From Streptomyces sp. ISL-43 (lineage in GTDB: Bacteria > Actinomycetota > Actinomycetes > Streptomycetales > Streptomycetaceae), in assembly GCF_018614195.1 (NCBI RefSeq), contig NZ_JAGGOT010000041.1, forward strand, positions 1-36,507: a DNA stretch of 36,507 bases. The letters are read 5' to 3'. The translations under genes were made by a program, and so were the position numbers. Shown in pieces: positions 21,064 through 28,220 of this stretch; within the stretch, counting starts at the first letter, position 1, and the number at the start of each line of letters is the position of its first letter. The notes under the pieces were generated by a model. The model was not told where the DNA came from. It ran no database searches and saw only the letters and a list, made by a program, of their open reading frames with translations.

Positions 21064-21651
21064 ATGTCCGGCATGAAGTCGGTCCTGTCCAGCTTCTGTA
21101 CCGGTGTCGCCGTCATCACGGCGCGCGAAGCCGACGGCCGTCCCGTCGGGATGGCCGTGCAGTCCTTCTCCTCCGTGTCCCTGGACCCGCCGCTGGTCTG
21201 CTTCTGCCCGGCCCGCACGTCCACGACCTGGCCGAAGATCCAGGCCGCCGGCGCCTTCGCCGTCAACATCCTCGCCGCCGACCAGCAGGACCTGTGCCGC
21301 CGGTTCGCCGTCACCGGGGGCGACAAGTTCACCGGCGTCCCCTGGCGGGCGGCCGGCAACGGCGCGCCCCTGCTGGACGGGGCCCTGGCCGCCGTCGAAT
21401 GCGATCTGGAGGCGGTCTTGGACGGCGGCGACCACGCCATCGCGCTGGGCCGGGTCACCGCCCTGACGGCGCACCGCGAAGGTGCGCCGCTGCTCTACTT
21501 CCGGCGCACCTACGGGCGCTTGCCGGACGCGGCGGACGCGCCGGAGCTGCGGGGCTTGCCGGCCCCGGCCCCGGCGTCCGGACCCCGGTCCGCCGCCAGC
21601 GCCTCGATGTCGTCGAGCATGGCGGCCGCGAGGTCGCGCTCGGAGGCGTAG
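21064..21651 (+). CDS. HsaB-like NAD(P)H:flavin reductase
   Basis: A 195-aa flavin reductase (flavin_reduct/DIM6-NTAB family). Core features are SSFCTGVAVITARE, GMAVQSFSSVSLDPPLVCFCPARTSTTWP, FAVNILAADQQDLCRRFA and a final LLYFRRTYGRL (ends about residue 157). Such proteins provide reduced flavin to a partner monooxygenase; HsaB does this for steroid ring-A hydroxylation. Here the likely partner is the luciferase-like monooxygenase at 22293. ATG with GGGGAGG upstream. The last 40 or so residues are Ala/Ser/Pro-rich and lie antisense to the end of the PadR gene, so they are probably a late extension beyond the normal family length. Confidence 0.85.
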   Translation: MSGMKSVLSSFCTGVAVITAREADGRPVGMAVQSFSSVSLDPPLVCFCPARTSTTWPKIQAAGAFAVNILAADQQDLCRRFAVTGGDKFTGVPWRAAGNGAPLLDGALAAVECDLEAVLDGGDHAIALGRVTALTAHREGAPLLYFRRTYGRLPDAADAPELRGLPAPAPASGPRSAASASMSSSMAAARSRSEA

Positions 21652-22169
21652 TAGCGCTCCGCCCACTTGAGGGTGAGCGCCGGGTACGCCCACGAGGCCT
21701 CGTCCTTGGCCCCGTCCGCGTCGGCCACCGCGCGCCGGCGCATCTTCTCCGCGAACTCCTGGTGCTGTACGAGGACGTCGCGCATCTGCTCCGGCTCCAG
21801 CAGGTGGCCGAGCCACAGCCGCAGCATCGGCCCGTGCTTGAGCACCGGCGGGTCGACGGGCGCCTCGCGCGCCCATTCCCGTACGGCCGTCATGCCCTCG
21901 TCGGTGATCCGGTACACCCGCTTGTCGCGGGTGCCGGTCTCCTGGGCGACCATCCGCGAGGAGGCGTAGCCGGCCTGCTCCAGCCGCTTGAGCTCGCTGT
22001 AGATCTGGCTGAAGGATGGGCTCCAGTAGAAGAAGCGCAGCGACCAGTCCGACCACTTCTTCAGGTCGTAGCCGGAGAGCTCCTCTCCGAAGGAGAGCAG
22101 CCCGAGCACAGCCCAGCTGGTCGCGGGGAGCGCGCGCTTGTTCGTCTCGTCTGCCGCCTGGTTCGCCAC
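21510..22169 (-). CDS. PadR-family transcriptional regulator
   Basis: A 219-aa regulator. The N-terminal winged helix (residues 14-85) has LPATSWAVLGLLSFGEELSGYDLKKW and SFSQIYSELKRLEQAGYASSR. RVYRITDEGMTAVREW is the classic PadR wing end. A C-terminal helical dimerisation segment (LTLKWAERYYASERDLAAAMLDDIEAL) follows, then a Gly/Ala/Ser tail. The start is GTG 22169; no strong ribosome-binding site precedes it. The gene converges with the flavin reductase and overlaps it by 142 bp, and is divergent from the monooxygenase with a palindrome in the gap. It probably represses the flavin reductase and monooxygenase units through the shared TATwCCTA palindrome; that link is inference. Confidence 0.88.
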   Translation of the reverse strand: MANQAADETNKRALPATSWAVLGLLSFGEELSGYDLKKWSDWSLRFFYWSPSFSQIYSELKRLEQAGYASSRMVAQETGTRDKRVYRITDEGMTAVREWAREAPVDPPVLKHGPMLRLWLGHLLEPEQMRDVLVQHQEFAEKMRRRAVADADGAKDEASWAYPALTLKWAERYYASERDLAAAMLDDIEALAADRGPDAGAGAGKPRSSGASAASGKRP

Positions 22170-22233
22170 GCAGCGCAGTCTACGACCGGTCTTCGCGGTG
22201 ACTCTTCCCCCGGCAGGACATGCCTGCTAGAAG

Positions 22234-22250
22234 TATTCCTATTCGAAATA
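22234..22250. promoter_or_regulatory. Operator copy 2: TATTCCTA-T-TCGAAATA
   Basis: The left half matches TATwCCTA perfectly; the right half matches TAGGwATA at 6 of 8 positions. Outer bases extend the symmetry (GTATT...AATAC, 22233-22251). It lies between the divergent PadR gene and the monooxygenase gene, 43 bp before the latter's start, consistent with autoregulation and control of the monooxygenase operon. Confidence 0.55.
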
Positions 22251-22292
22251 CGTCGTCACGCGCCGTGCCCGTGCACGGTTGGGAGGCTCTCC

Positions 22293-23423
22293 GTGAAGTT
22301 CTCGATGATCTTCGAGGCCCAGCTCGTCGACCCGACCCCCGAACGCGAACGCCAGGTCATCCACGACTGCGTCGAACAGGCCGTGTTCGCCGAGGAGATG
22401 GGCTTCGACCGGATCTGGGCCGTCGAGCACCACGCCCTCACCCAGTACGCCCACATGAGCGCCTCCGAGATCTTCCTGACCTGGGTCGCCGCCCGCACCC
22501 GGAAAATCCGCATCGGCCACGGCGTCGTCACCCTGCCCTTCGGCTACCAGCACCCCGTACGCGTCGCCGAACGCGCCGCGATGCTCGACGTGCTCTCCGG
22601 CGGGCGCGTCGACATCGGCGCCGGACGCGGGGCCACCCGCCAGGAGATGTCCATGTACGGGGTCAGGCCCGAGGACACCTACCCCCAGATGGAAGAGGCG
22701 CTGCGGATCTTCTCCTCGGCGTGGCGCGAGGAGAAGTTCGAGTGGCACGGCTCCATCGACATCGGCCCCGGCGCGATCCTGCCCCGCCCGGTCCAAGACC
22801 CCCACCCGCCGCTCTTCATGGCCTGCTCCAAGCACGACACCCTCAAGCTCGCCGCCGAACTGGGCATCGGAGCACTCGTGATGGGCTTCGCCGGCGCCGA
22901 CGACGTCCGCGAGATGCGCAAGGTCTACGACGAGGCCATCGCCACCCGAACCGGGGAGCGCCTCGTCTCCACCGAGGTCAACGACCACCTCTCCGCCCTC
23001 TGCCCGACCATCGTCCTCGACGACGCCGAACGCGCGCTGCGCCTGGGCACGCGCGGCCAGCGCTTCTTCGCCGAGTCCATCGCGCACTGGTACGGCAACG
23101 CCCCCGAGCCCACCGGCTACTCCGATGACGAGAGCGCCGAGGAGCACGTGGCGGCGCTGGAGCGGAGCCGCGAGGAACTCGTCGCCAGGCTCCACGAGGC
23201 GAACATCCCCGCCCGCCCCGTGGACACCGGCACCTACAACGCCGAGCACGCCTACGGAGACGCCCGGACCGCCATCGCCTACGTGGAGCGGCTGCGCGAG
23301 ATCGGCGTGGACGAGGTCATGTGCCTGATCCAGATGGGCACCGTCCCGCAGGAGGCGTGCATGGAGACCATCCGCCAGTGGGGCGAGAGCGTCATCCCGC
23401 ACTTCCGCGCACTGGAGGGCTGA
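22293..23423 (+). CDS. Luciferase-like (LLM class) flavin-dependent oxidoreductase
   Basis: A 376-aa TIM-barrel enzyme of the bacterial luciferase-like family, using reduced FMN or F420. Typical blocks are AEEMGFDRIWAVEHHALTQYAHMSASEIFLTWVAARTRKIRIGHGVVTLPFGYQHPVRVAERAAMLD, spaced over residues 33-100. LSGGRVDIGAGRGATRQEMSMYG and PRPVQDPHPPLFMACSK follow. GTG start 7 bases after GGGAGG. It leads an operon with an SDR (3 bp on) and an HSL-type esterase. A flavin reductase gene nearby could supply reduced FMN, which favours the monooxygenase reading over an F420-dependent dehydrogenase. The substrate is unknown; a steroid or terpenoid intermediate is suggested by the surrounding genes. Confidence 0.85.
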   Translation: MKFSMIFEAQLVDPTPERERQVIHDCVEQAVFAEEMGFDRIWAVEHHALTQYAHMSASEIFLTWVAARTRKIRIGHGVVTLPFGYQHPVRVAERAAMLDVLSGGRVDIGAGRGATRQEMSMYGVRPEDTYPQMEEALRIFSSAWREEKFEWHGSIDIGPGAILPRPVQDPHPPLFMACSKHDTLKLAAELGIGALVMGFAGADDVREMRKVYDEAIATRTGERLVSTEVNDHLSALCPTIVLDDAERALRLGTRGQRFFAESIAHWYGNAPEPTGYSDDESAEEHVAALERSREELVARLHEANIPARPVDTGTYNAEHAYGDARTAIAYVERLREIGVDEVMCLIQMGTVPQEACMETIRQWGESVIPHFRALEG

Positions 23424-23426
23424 GCC

Positions 23427-24158
23427 GTGTCCGTCTCCCTAGACGGCAAGGTCGTCGTCATCACCGGCGCGGGCCGCGGCCAGGGCGCGGCCGAGGCCCG
23501 GCTGTGCGCGGAAGCCGGCGCCCGGGTCGTGGTCACCGACATCCGGGAGGAGGAGGGCCGCGCGGTCGCCGCCTCGCTCGGCGATCAGGGGCTCTACGTA
23601 CGCCACGACGTGGCCGACGCCGACAGCTGGGCGGAGGTGGTCCGTGAGGCCGTACGCGCCTTCGGCACCGTCTCGGCGCTCGTCAACAACGCGGCGCTGT
23701 GGCGCACGGCGCACGTCGAGCGGCAGGCCCTCGAAGACTTCGAAGCCCTGCTGCGGGTCAACCTGCTCGGCCCCTTCCTCGGCATCCAGGCGGTGGCCCC
23801 GCTGCTGCGCGCCGGCGCGGGCGGCTCGATCGTCAACGTCTCCTCCACCGCCGGACTGACCGGCATCCCGGGCCACGCGGCGTACGGGTCGAGCAAGTTC
23901 GCACTGCGCGGGCTCACGAAGTCGGCGGCGCTGGACCTGGCCGGGGACCGGATCAGGATCAACTCGGTGCATCCGGGGGCGATCGACACCCCGATGGTCA
24001 GCGAGGCGGTCGCCGGGCGGGACTGGTCGCACGTACCGCTGGGGCGGATCGGGCGGCCCGAGGAGGTCGGGGAGCTGGTCCTCTTCCTCTGCTCGGACGC
24101 GTCCTCGTACATCACGGGGGCGGAGTTCACGGTCGACGGGGGGCTGACGACGCGATGA
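23427..24158 (+). CDS. SDR dehydrogenase, 3-alpha/20-beta-hydroxysteroid dehydrogenase-like
   Basis: A 243-aa classical short-chain dehydrogenase. The cofactor motif is TGAGRGQG (13-20), NNAA is at 87-90, and the catalytic Ser139/140, Tyr153 and Lys157 (Y-G-S-S-K) are all present. INSVHPGAIDTPM and the end SSYITGAEFTVDGGLTTR closely follow the 3-alpha,20-beta-hydroxysteroid dehydrogenase of Streptomyces, as I remember it. An Asp after the second beta strand (TDIREEEG) predicts NAD(H). GTG start with GGAGGG 8 bases upstream. It follows the monooxygenase by 3 bp and overlaps the esterase by ATGA. Steroid or alcohol oxidation is likely; the precise substrate is inference. Confidence 0.88.
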   Translation: MSVSLDGKVVVITGAGRGQGAAEARLCAEAGARVVVTDIREEEGRAVAASLGDQGLYVRHDVADADSWAEVVREAVRAFGTVSALVNNAALWRTAHVERQALEDFEALLRVNLLGPFLGIQAVAPLLRAGAGGSIVNVSSTAGLTGIPGHAAYGSSKFALRGLTKSAALDLAGDRIRINSVHPGAIDTPMVSEAVAGRDWSHVPLGRIGRPEEVGELVLFLCSDASSYITGAEFTVDGGLTTR

Positions 24159-25036
24159 GCGCTTCTCTGTCCGCGGCGGCCCGCAGGCTGTGCGAGGCGA
24201 TGTCGGCGGCCTTCCCGGGGCCGGGGGACGTGGTGGCCCTGCGGGCCGCGGCGAGCGGCTCACCGGGGGGTGTGGAGGTGGCCTCGGTGCGGGACGCGGT
24301 CGCGGACGGCGTCCCGGTCCGGATCTACGATCCGGCGCCGGGTGCTTCGGGCCGCCCGCTCGTCGCGTACTTCCACGGCGGGGGCTGGGTGATGTGCGGA
24401 CTCGACACCCACGACGCGCTCTGCCGGGCGCTGGCCGCGGCCTCGGGCGCGGTGGTGGTCTCCGCCGACTACCGCCTCGCCCCCGAACACCCCTGGCCGG
24501 CGGCGCCGGACGACGCGCTGACGGTCGTGCTGTGGGCCCGCGCGCGGGCCGCCGTACTGGGCTGCGACCGCTCGCGGCTGGTCGTCGCGGGGGACTCCAG
24601 CGGGGGCAACCTCGCGGCCGTGACCGCGCTGCGGGCCCCTGAACCGGTGGCCGGACAGCTGCTGTTCTACCCGCCCCTGGACGCGTCGATGGACTCGCCG
24701 TCGGTGGCCGAGTACGGGCAGGGGTACTTCCACACGGCGGCCCACATGGCCTGGTACTGGGACCAGTACGGCGGCGACCCGGCCCACCCGCACGTCTCCC
24801 CGCTCCGCGCCCCCGACCTGGCCGGCCTCCCGCGCACGCTCCTCGTCCTCGCGGACTGCGACGTCCTGCGGGACGAGGGCCTGGCGTACGGGCGCCGGCT
24901 GGGGAGGGCGGGGGTGGACTGCGCGGTCCATCTCGCCCCGGGGGTCTTCCACGGCTTCCTGGGCCTGCCGCTCCCGGCTGCGGCGGCGGCGATCGCGGCG
25001 GCCGGGGCGTGGGTGGCGGGCACGGCCGCGAAGTAG
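24155..25036 (+). CDS. Alpha/beta hydrolase, hormone-sensitive-lipase (HSL) family esterase
   Basis: A 293-aa carboxylesterase-type hydrolase. The oxyanion-hole motif HGGG (74-77) and the nucleophile elbow GDSSGG (146-151, Ser148) define the HSL/fold-3 family. The acid lies in LVLADCDVLRDEG and the histidine in GVFHGF near the C-terminus. No signal peptide, so it acts in the cytoplasm. ATG overlaps the SDR stop as ATGA, so monooxygenase, SDR and esterase form one coupled operon. The set would fit oxidation of a ring or chain to an ester or lactone, followed by hydrolysis; this is inference. The gene ends 4 bp before the tRNA-like element on the other strand. Confidence 0.88.
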   Translation: MSASLSAAARRLCEAMSAAFPGPGDVVALRAAASGSPGGVEVASVRDAVADGVPVRIYDPAPGASGRPLVAYFHGGGWVMCGLDTHDALCRALAAASGAVVVSADYRLAPEHPWPAAPDDALTVVLWARARAAVLGCDRSRLVVAGDSSGGNLAAVTALRAPEPVAGQLLFYPPLDASMDSPSVAEYGQGYFHTAAHMAWYWDQYGGDPAHPHVSPLRAPDLAGLPRTLLVLADCDVLRDEGLAYGRRLGRAGVDCAVHLAPGVFHGFLGLPLPAAAAAIAAAGAWVAGTAAK

Positions 25037-25040
25037 GGGG

Positions 25041-25113
25041 GCTGGGCGGCCGGATTCGAACCGGCGTCCTCCTCCATGCTGTGTAGGCGCACTACCTCTG
25101 TGCTACGACCCAG
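25041..25113 (-). tRNA. tRNA-like gene, isotype undetermined (degenerate)
   Basis: Minus-strand tRNA geometry is clear. The D arm is GCAC-AGAGGTA-GTGC (25089-25103), the variable loop has 5 bases, and the T arm is perfect (GCCGG-TTCGAAT-CCGGC, 25049-25065). The acceptor stem pairs CTGGG-CG with CGCCCAG but has a bulged T at 25108; two further pairs extend it outward. The anticodon arm (25071-25087) has 4 of 5 pairs with an A-G mismatch. Its loop is A-C-A-G-C-A-T, so the formal anticodon is AGC, and position 33 is C rather than the nearly universal U. No CCA is encoded. It is either a decayed tRNA or an unusual tRNA-like RNA. Confidence 0.6.
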
Positions 25114-25181
25114 CCCTTGAGCCGGATCCTAGACGCCGCCCCGGCGGGCGCGCACGCGAATATCACCGGCATGATGTGCGC

Positions 25182-25523
25182 ATGTCGATATCGGTCCCCG
25201 GGGCGCTGGTGCGCAACTCCCTCGCGCTCGCAGCGGAGTTCGCCGCCGTTCTGCTGATGCGCGGCTCCCAGCCGCACTGGCTGCCGGTCATGCTGGTGCT
25301 GTTCGCCTTCGCGTCCGGACTGCCGAACGGCACCGATGCCGGCTTCGTCCACCGGACCCTGCTCGCGGTCGGCGCGGTGCTGATCGCGCTGTGCGGGAGC
25401 AACGCGTGGGACGCCTACGCGCTGCCTGCCGACGGGCGGGTGGAGCCGGTCCTCTGGGAGGCGCTGACCGGGGGCCTGGTCCTGATCCAGACGGTCTCGC
25501 TGACCCGCGTCTCCCGGCGCTGA
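25182..25523 (+). CDS. Small hydrophobic membrane protein of unknown function
   Basis: A 113-aa protein with four likely membrane segments: NSLALAAEFAAVLLM, HWLPVMLVLFAFASGLP, TLLAVGAVLIALCG and EALTGGLVLIQTVSL. I do not recognise the family. Both ATG 25182 and GTG 25176 are possible starts; neither has a strong ribosome-binding site. It lies between the tRNA-like element and a very strong terminator and is convergent with the thiolase gene. GC-rich third positions and the regular helix pattern favour a real gene. Confidence 0.6.
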   Translation: MSISVPGALVRNSLALAAEFAAVLLMRGSQPHWLPVMLVLFAFASGLPNGTDAGFVHRTLLAVGAVLIALCGSNAWDAYALPADGRVEPVLWEALTGGLVLIQTVSLTRVSRR

Positions 25524-25542
25524 CCGCTGACCGCTGCCCGGC

Positions 25543-25586
25543 CCCTCCCGACCGCGCCGCGCGCGGACGCGGCGCGGTCGGGAGGG
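25543..25586. terminator. Very strong bidirectional hairpin terminator
   Basis: A perfect 19-bp stem (left arm 25543-25561, right arm 25568-25586) with a 6-base loop CGCGGA. It sits between the convergent small membrane gene and the thiolase gene, 20 and 16 bases from their stops. Confidence 0.85.
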
Positions 25587-25602
25587 CCGGACCCGCCGGA
25601 GG

Positions 25603-26760
25603 CTACAGCCGTTCGATGATGGTGACGTTCGCCTGGCCGCCGCCCTCGCACATGGTCTGGAGGCCGAAGCGGCCGCCCGTGCGTTCCAGTTCGTGCAGGA
25701 GCGTCGTCATCAGCTTGACGCCCGTCGCGCCCAGGGGGTGGCCCAGGGCGATCGCGCCGCCGTTGACGTTGACCCGCTCCGGGTCCGCGCCGGTCTCCTT
25801 CAGCCAGGCCAGGACCACCGGGGCGAAGGCCTCGTTGATCTCGACCAGGTCGATGTCCGAGAGGGACATGCCCGTCTTCTTCAGGGCGTAGGCCGTGGCC
25901 GGGATGGGCGCCGACAGCATGCGGATCGGGTCCTCGCCGCGGACCGACAGGTGGTGGATGCGCGCGCGCGGGCGCAGGCCGTGTTCCCGTACCGCCCGCT
26001 CGGAGGCCAGCAGCATCGCCGCCGCGCCGTCCGAGACCTGCGAGGAGACCGCCGCGGTGATCGTGCCGCCCTCCATGACCGGCTTCAGGCCCGCCATCTT
26101 CTCCAGGGTGGTGTCCCGGCGCGGGCCCTCGTCCACCGACACGGAGCCGTACGGCACGGTCTCCCGCGCGAAGCGGCCCTCGTCGATCGCCCGCAGCGCC
26201 CGCTCGTGGGAGCGCAGGGCGAAGCGCTCCATGTCCTCCCGCGAGATGCCCCACTTCTCCGCGATCAGCTGTGCGCCGTAGAACTGGTTGATCGGGGAGT
26301 CCCCGTACCGGTCCCGCCACCCCGCCGAACCGAGGTAGGGGCCTTCGGTGAAGCCCAGCGGTTCCCCGGCCTGCCGCGAGGCGAAGGCGATCGGGACCAT
26401 CGACATGTTCTGCGTGCCGCCCGCGACCACCAGGTCCTGGGTTCCGGACATGACGCCCTGGGCCGCGAAGTGCACCGCCTGCTGCGACGATCCGCACTGG
26501 CGGTCGATGGTGACGCCCGGGACCTCTTCCGGGAGCCCCGCCGCCAGCCAGGCCGTCCGCGCGATGTCGCCCGCTTGCGGCCCCACCGTGTCGAGGCAGC
26601 CGAACACCACGTCCTCCACGGCCGCCGGGTCGATCCCGGACCGTTCGACGAGGGCCTTGAGGACGTGCGCCCCCAGGTCGGCCGGGTGGACCTCGGACAG
26701 GCCTCCCTTGCGCCGGCCCACGGGGGTGCGTACCGCTTCGACTATGTAGGCCTCGGGCAT
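25603..26760 (-). CDS. fadA6: FadA6-like thiolase (steroid C/D-ring catabolism)
   Basis: A 385-aa acetyl-CoA acetyltransferase/thiolase. The acyl-carrying Cys89 is in VTIDRQCGSSQQA, His341 is in NGGAIALGHPLGATG, and Cys371 is in CEGGG. Segments such as GDIARTAWLAAGLPEEVPGVTIDRQCGSSQQA, RPRARIHHLSVR and the end FGLQTMCEGGGQANVTIIERL agree with mycobacterial FadA6 as I remember it. FadA6 serves in late steps of steroid C/D-ring degradation. ATG 26760 with GAGGAG upstream, 16 bp after the regulator stop. The gene order fadE30-ipdF-kstR2-fadA6 is the same as in mycobacteria. It is last in the operon and followed by the strong terminator. Confidence 0.85.
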   Translation of the reverse strand: MPEAYIVEAVRTPVGRRKGGLSEVHPADLGAHVLKALVERSGIDPAAVEDVVFGCLDTVGPQAGDIARTAWLAAGLPEEVPGVTIDRQCGSSQQAVHFAAQGVMSGTQDLVVAGGTQNMSMVPIAFASRQAGEPLGFTEGPYLGSAGWRDRYGDSPINQFYGAQLIAEKWGISREDMERFALRSHERALRAIDEGRFARETVPYGSVSVDEGPRRDTTLEKMAGLKPVMEGGTITAAVSSQVSDGAAAMLLASERAVREHGLRPRARIHHLSVRGEDPIRMLSAPIPATAYALKKTGMSLSDIDLVEINEAFAPVVLAWLKETGADPERVNVNGGAIALGHPLGATGVKLMTTLLHELERTGGRFGLQTMCEGGGQANVTIIERL

Positions 26761-26776
26761 CAGAACTCCTCAGGGT

Positions 26777-27403
26777 TTACGTGCGTGTGGCGATGCCGTC
26801 CAGCACCATCGACAGGTACTGGCGGGCGATCTCCTCGGGACTGTGCTGGCCCCCCGGCCGGTACCAGGACGCCGCCACCCACACCGTGTCGCGTACGAAG
26901 CGGTAGGTGAGGCGGATGTCCAGGTCGGCGCGGAAGACCTCGGCGGCGACCCCGCGCTCCAGCGTCCCGAGCCACGCCTTCTCGAACTTGACCTGCGAGT
27001 CGGAGAGGTAGTGGAAGCGGGGCTGGGCCGACAGGTGCCGGGATTCCTTCTGGTAGATCGCGACGGCGGCGCGGTGCCGGTCGATCTCCCGGAACGATTC
27101 GGTGACGAGGGCCTCGATGGTCTGCCTGGGTCCGAGACCGGCGGCGAGGACGGTGTCGTACCCCTCCCACAGCTCGGTCAGGAAGGCGGAGAGGATCTCG
27201 TCGAGCATCGATTCCTTGGAATCGAAGTGGTAGTAGAGGCTGCCGGCGAGCATGCCGGCGGCGTCGGCGATCTTGCGGACGGTGGTGGCGTTGTAGCCCT
27301 GCGCGGCGAAGACCTCGGCGGCGATGTCGAGGAGTTCGCGGCGGCGCTCGGGCGACGCCGTCACCTGGGGCTTCTTCTTGGCTGTCGGCTTGTTCGTTGG
27401 CAC
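26777..27403 (-). CDS. kstR2: KstR2-like TetR-family repressor
   Basis: A 208-aa TetR-family regulator. The helix-turn-helix (about 39-62; ATTVRKIADAAGMLAGSLYYHFDSKESM) and the ligand domain segments closely follow mycobacterial KstR2, as I remember it. Key stretches are AVAIYQKESRHLSAQPRFHYLSD and YRFVRDTVWVAASWYRPGG. KstR2 represses steroid C/D-ring genes and releases DNA on binding HIP-CoA. The GTG 27403 start has a weak ribosome-binding site, and an in-frame GTG at codon 14 is an alternative. The N-terminus is Lys-rich. It sits in the same order as in mycobacteria between ipdF and fadA6, with a KstR2-type box in the operon promoter at 29379. Confidence 0.85.
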   Translation of the reverse strand: MPTNKPTAKKKPQVTASPERRRELLDIAAEVFAAQGYNATTVRKIADAAGMLAGSLYYHFDSKESMLDEILSAFLTELWEGYDTVLAAGLGPRQTIEALVTESFREIDRHRAAVAIYQKESRHLSAQPRFHYLSDSQVKFEKAWLGTLERGVAAEVFRADLDIRLTYRFVRDTVWVAASWYRPGGQHSPEEIARQYLSMVLDGIATRT

Positions 27404-27434
27404 GTGCCCATTCTGGTCATACGCCGGGGCCGGC

Positions 27435-28220
27435 CTACGCGTGCTGACTGCTGACCGACACGGTCTCGCCCGTCATGTACGACGAGTAGCCGCTGGCCAG
27501 GAAGACGATGACGTTGGCGACCTCCCACGGCTCGGCGTACCGGCTGAAGGCCTCCCGGGAGGTGAGTTCGGCGAGCAGCTCCTCGCTGGTGACCTTCACC
27601 AGATGCGGGTGCATGGCCAGGCTCGGGGCGACCGCGTTGATCCGTACGCCGAACTCCGCCGCCTCCAGCGCCGCGCAGCGGGTCAGCGCCATCACCCCGG
27701 CCTTGGCGGCGGCGTAGTGGGCCTGCCCGGTCTGGGCGCGCCAGCCGACGACCGAGGAGTTGTTGACGATGACCCCGCGTCCGGTGCCGGCCGCGCGCAT
27801 CGAGCGCATCGCGGCGCGCGTGCAGCGGAAGGTGCCGTTCAGCGTCACGTCGAGGACCCGGGACCACTGGTCGTCGGTCATGTCGACGAGGTTCGCCGTC
27901 CCGCCGAGGCCCGCGTTGTTGACGACGACGTCGAGGCCGCCGTGGGTCCGTTCGGCGAGCGCGAAGAGGGCCTGGACCTGCTCCTCGTCGGTGACGTCGC
28001 AGGGCAGGGAGGCGACGCGGTCCGCGCCGAACTCCGCGGCCAGCGCCTCCTCGCTCTCCTTCAGGCGCCGGGCGTGGGCGTCGCTGATGAGGACGCGGGC
28101 GCCCTCCTCCAGGAACCGGCGGGCGGTGGCCCCGCCGATGCCGGCCCCCGCGGCGGCGGTGATGACGGCCGTCCGGCCCGCCAGCAGCCCGTGCCCGGAC
28201 ACGTACTCGGGTGCGTTCAC
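27435..28220 (-). CDS. ipdF: IpdF-like SDR (5-hydroxy-HIP-CoA dehydrogenase type)
   Basis: A 261-aa short-chain dehydrogenase. The cofactor loop is TAAAGAGIG (21-29), NNAG is at 101-104, catalytic Ser155/156, Tyr169 and Lys173 are present. ASGYSSYMTGETVSVSSQHA closes the protein; the usual C-terminal VDGG is replaced by VSVSS. In mycobacteria IpdF oxidises 5-hydroxy-HIP-CoA formed during C/D-ring breakdown. GTG start at 28220 overlaps the fadE30 stop as GTGA. The frame is open far upstream, but that part is antisense or out-of-frame coding of fadE30 and not homologous. The assignment rests on family resemblance plus conserved gene order, so it is good but not proven. Confidence 0.82.
   Translation of the reverse strand: MNAPEYVSGHGLLAGRTAVITAAAGAGIGGATARRFLEEGARVLISDAHARRLKESEEALAAEFGADRVASLPCDVTDEEQVQALFALAERTHGGLDVVVNNAGLGGTANLVDMTDDQWSRVLDVTLNGTFRCTRAAMRSMRAAGTGRGVIVNNSSVVGWRAQTGQAHYAAAKAGVMALTRCAALEAAEFGVRINAVAPSLAMHPHLVKVTSEELLAELTSREAFSRYAEPWEVANVIVFLASGYSSYMTGETVSVSSQHA

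Noticed and set aside
25041..25113. Functional tRNA-Ala(AGC)
   Set aside because: Position 33 is not U, the anticodon stem is mismatched, the acceptor stem is bulged, and AGC is atypical for bacterial Ala.
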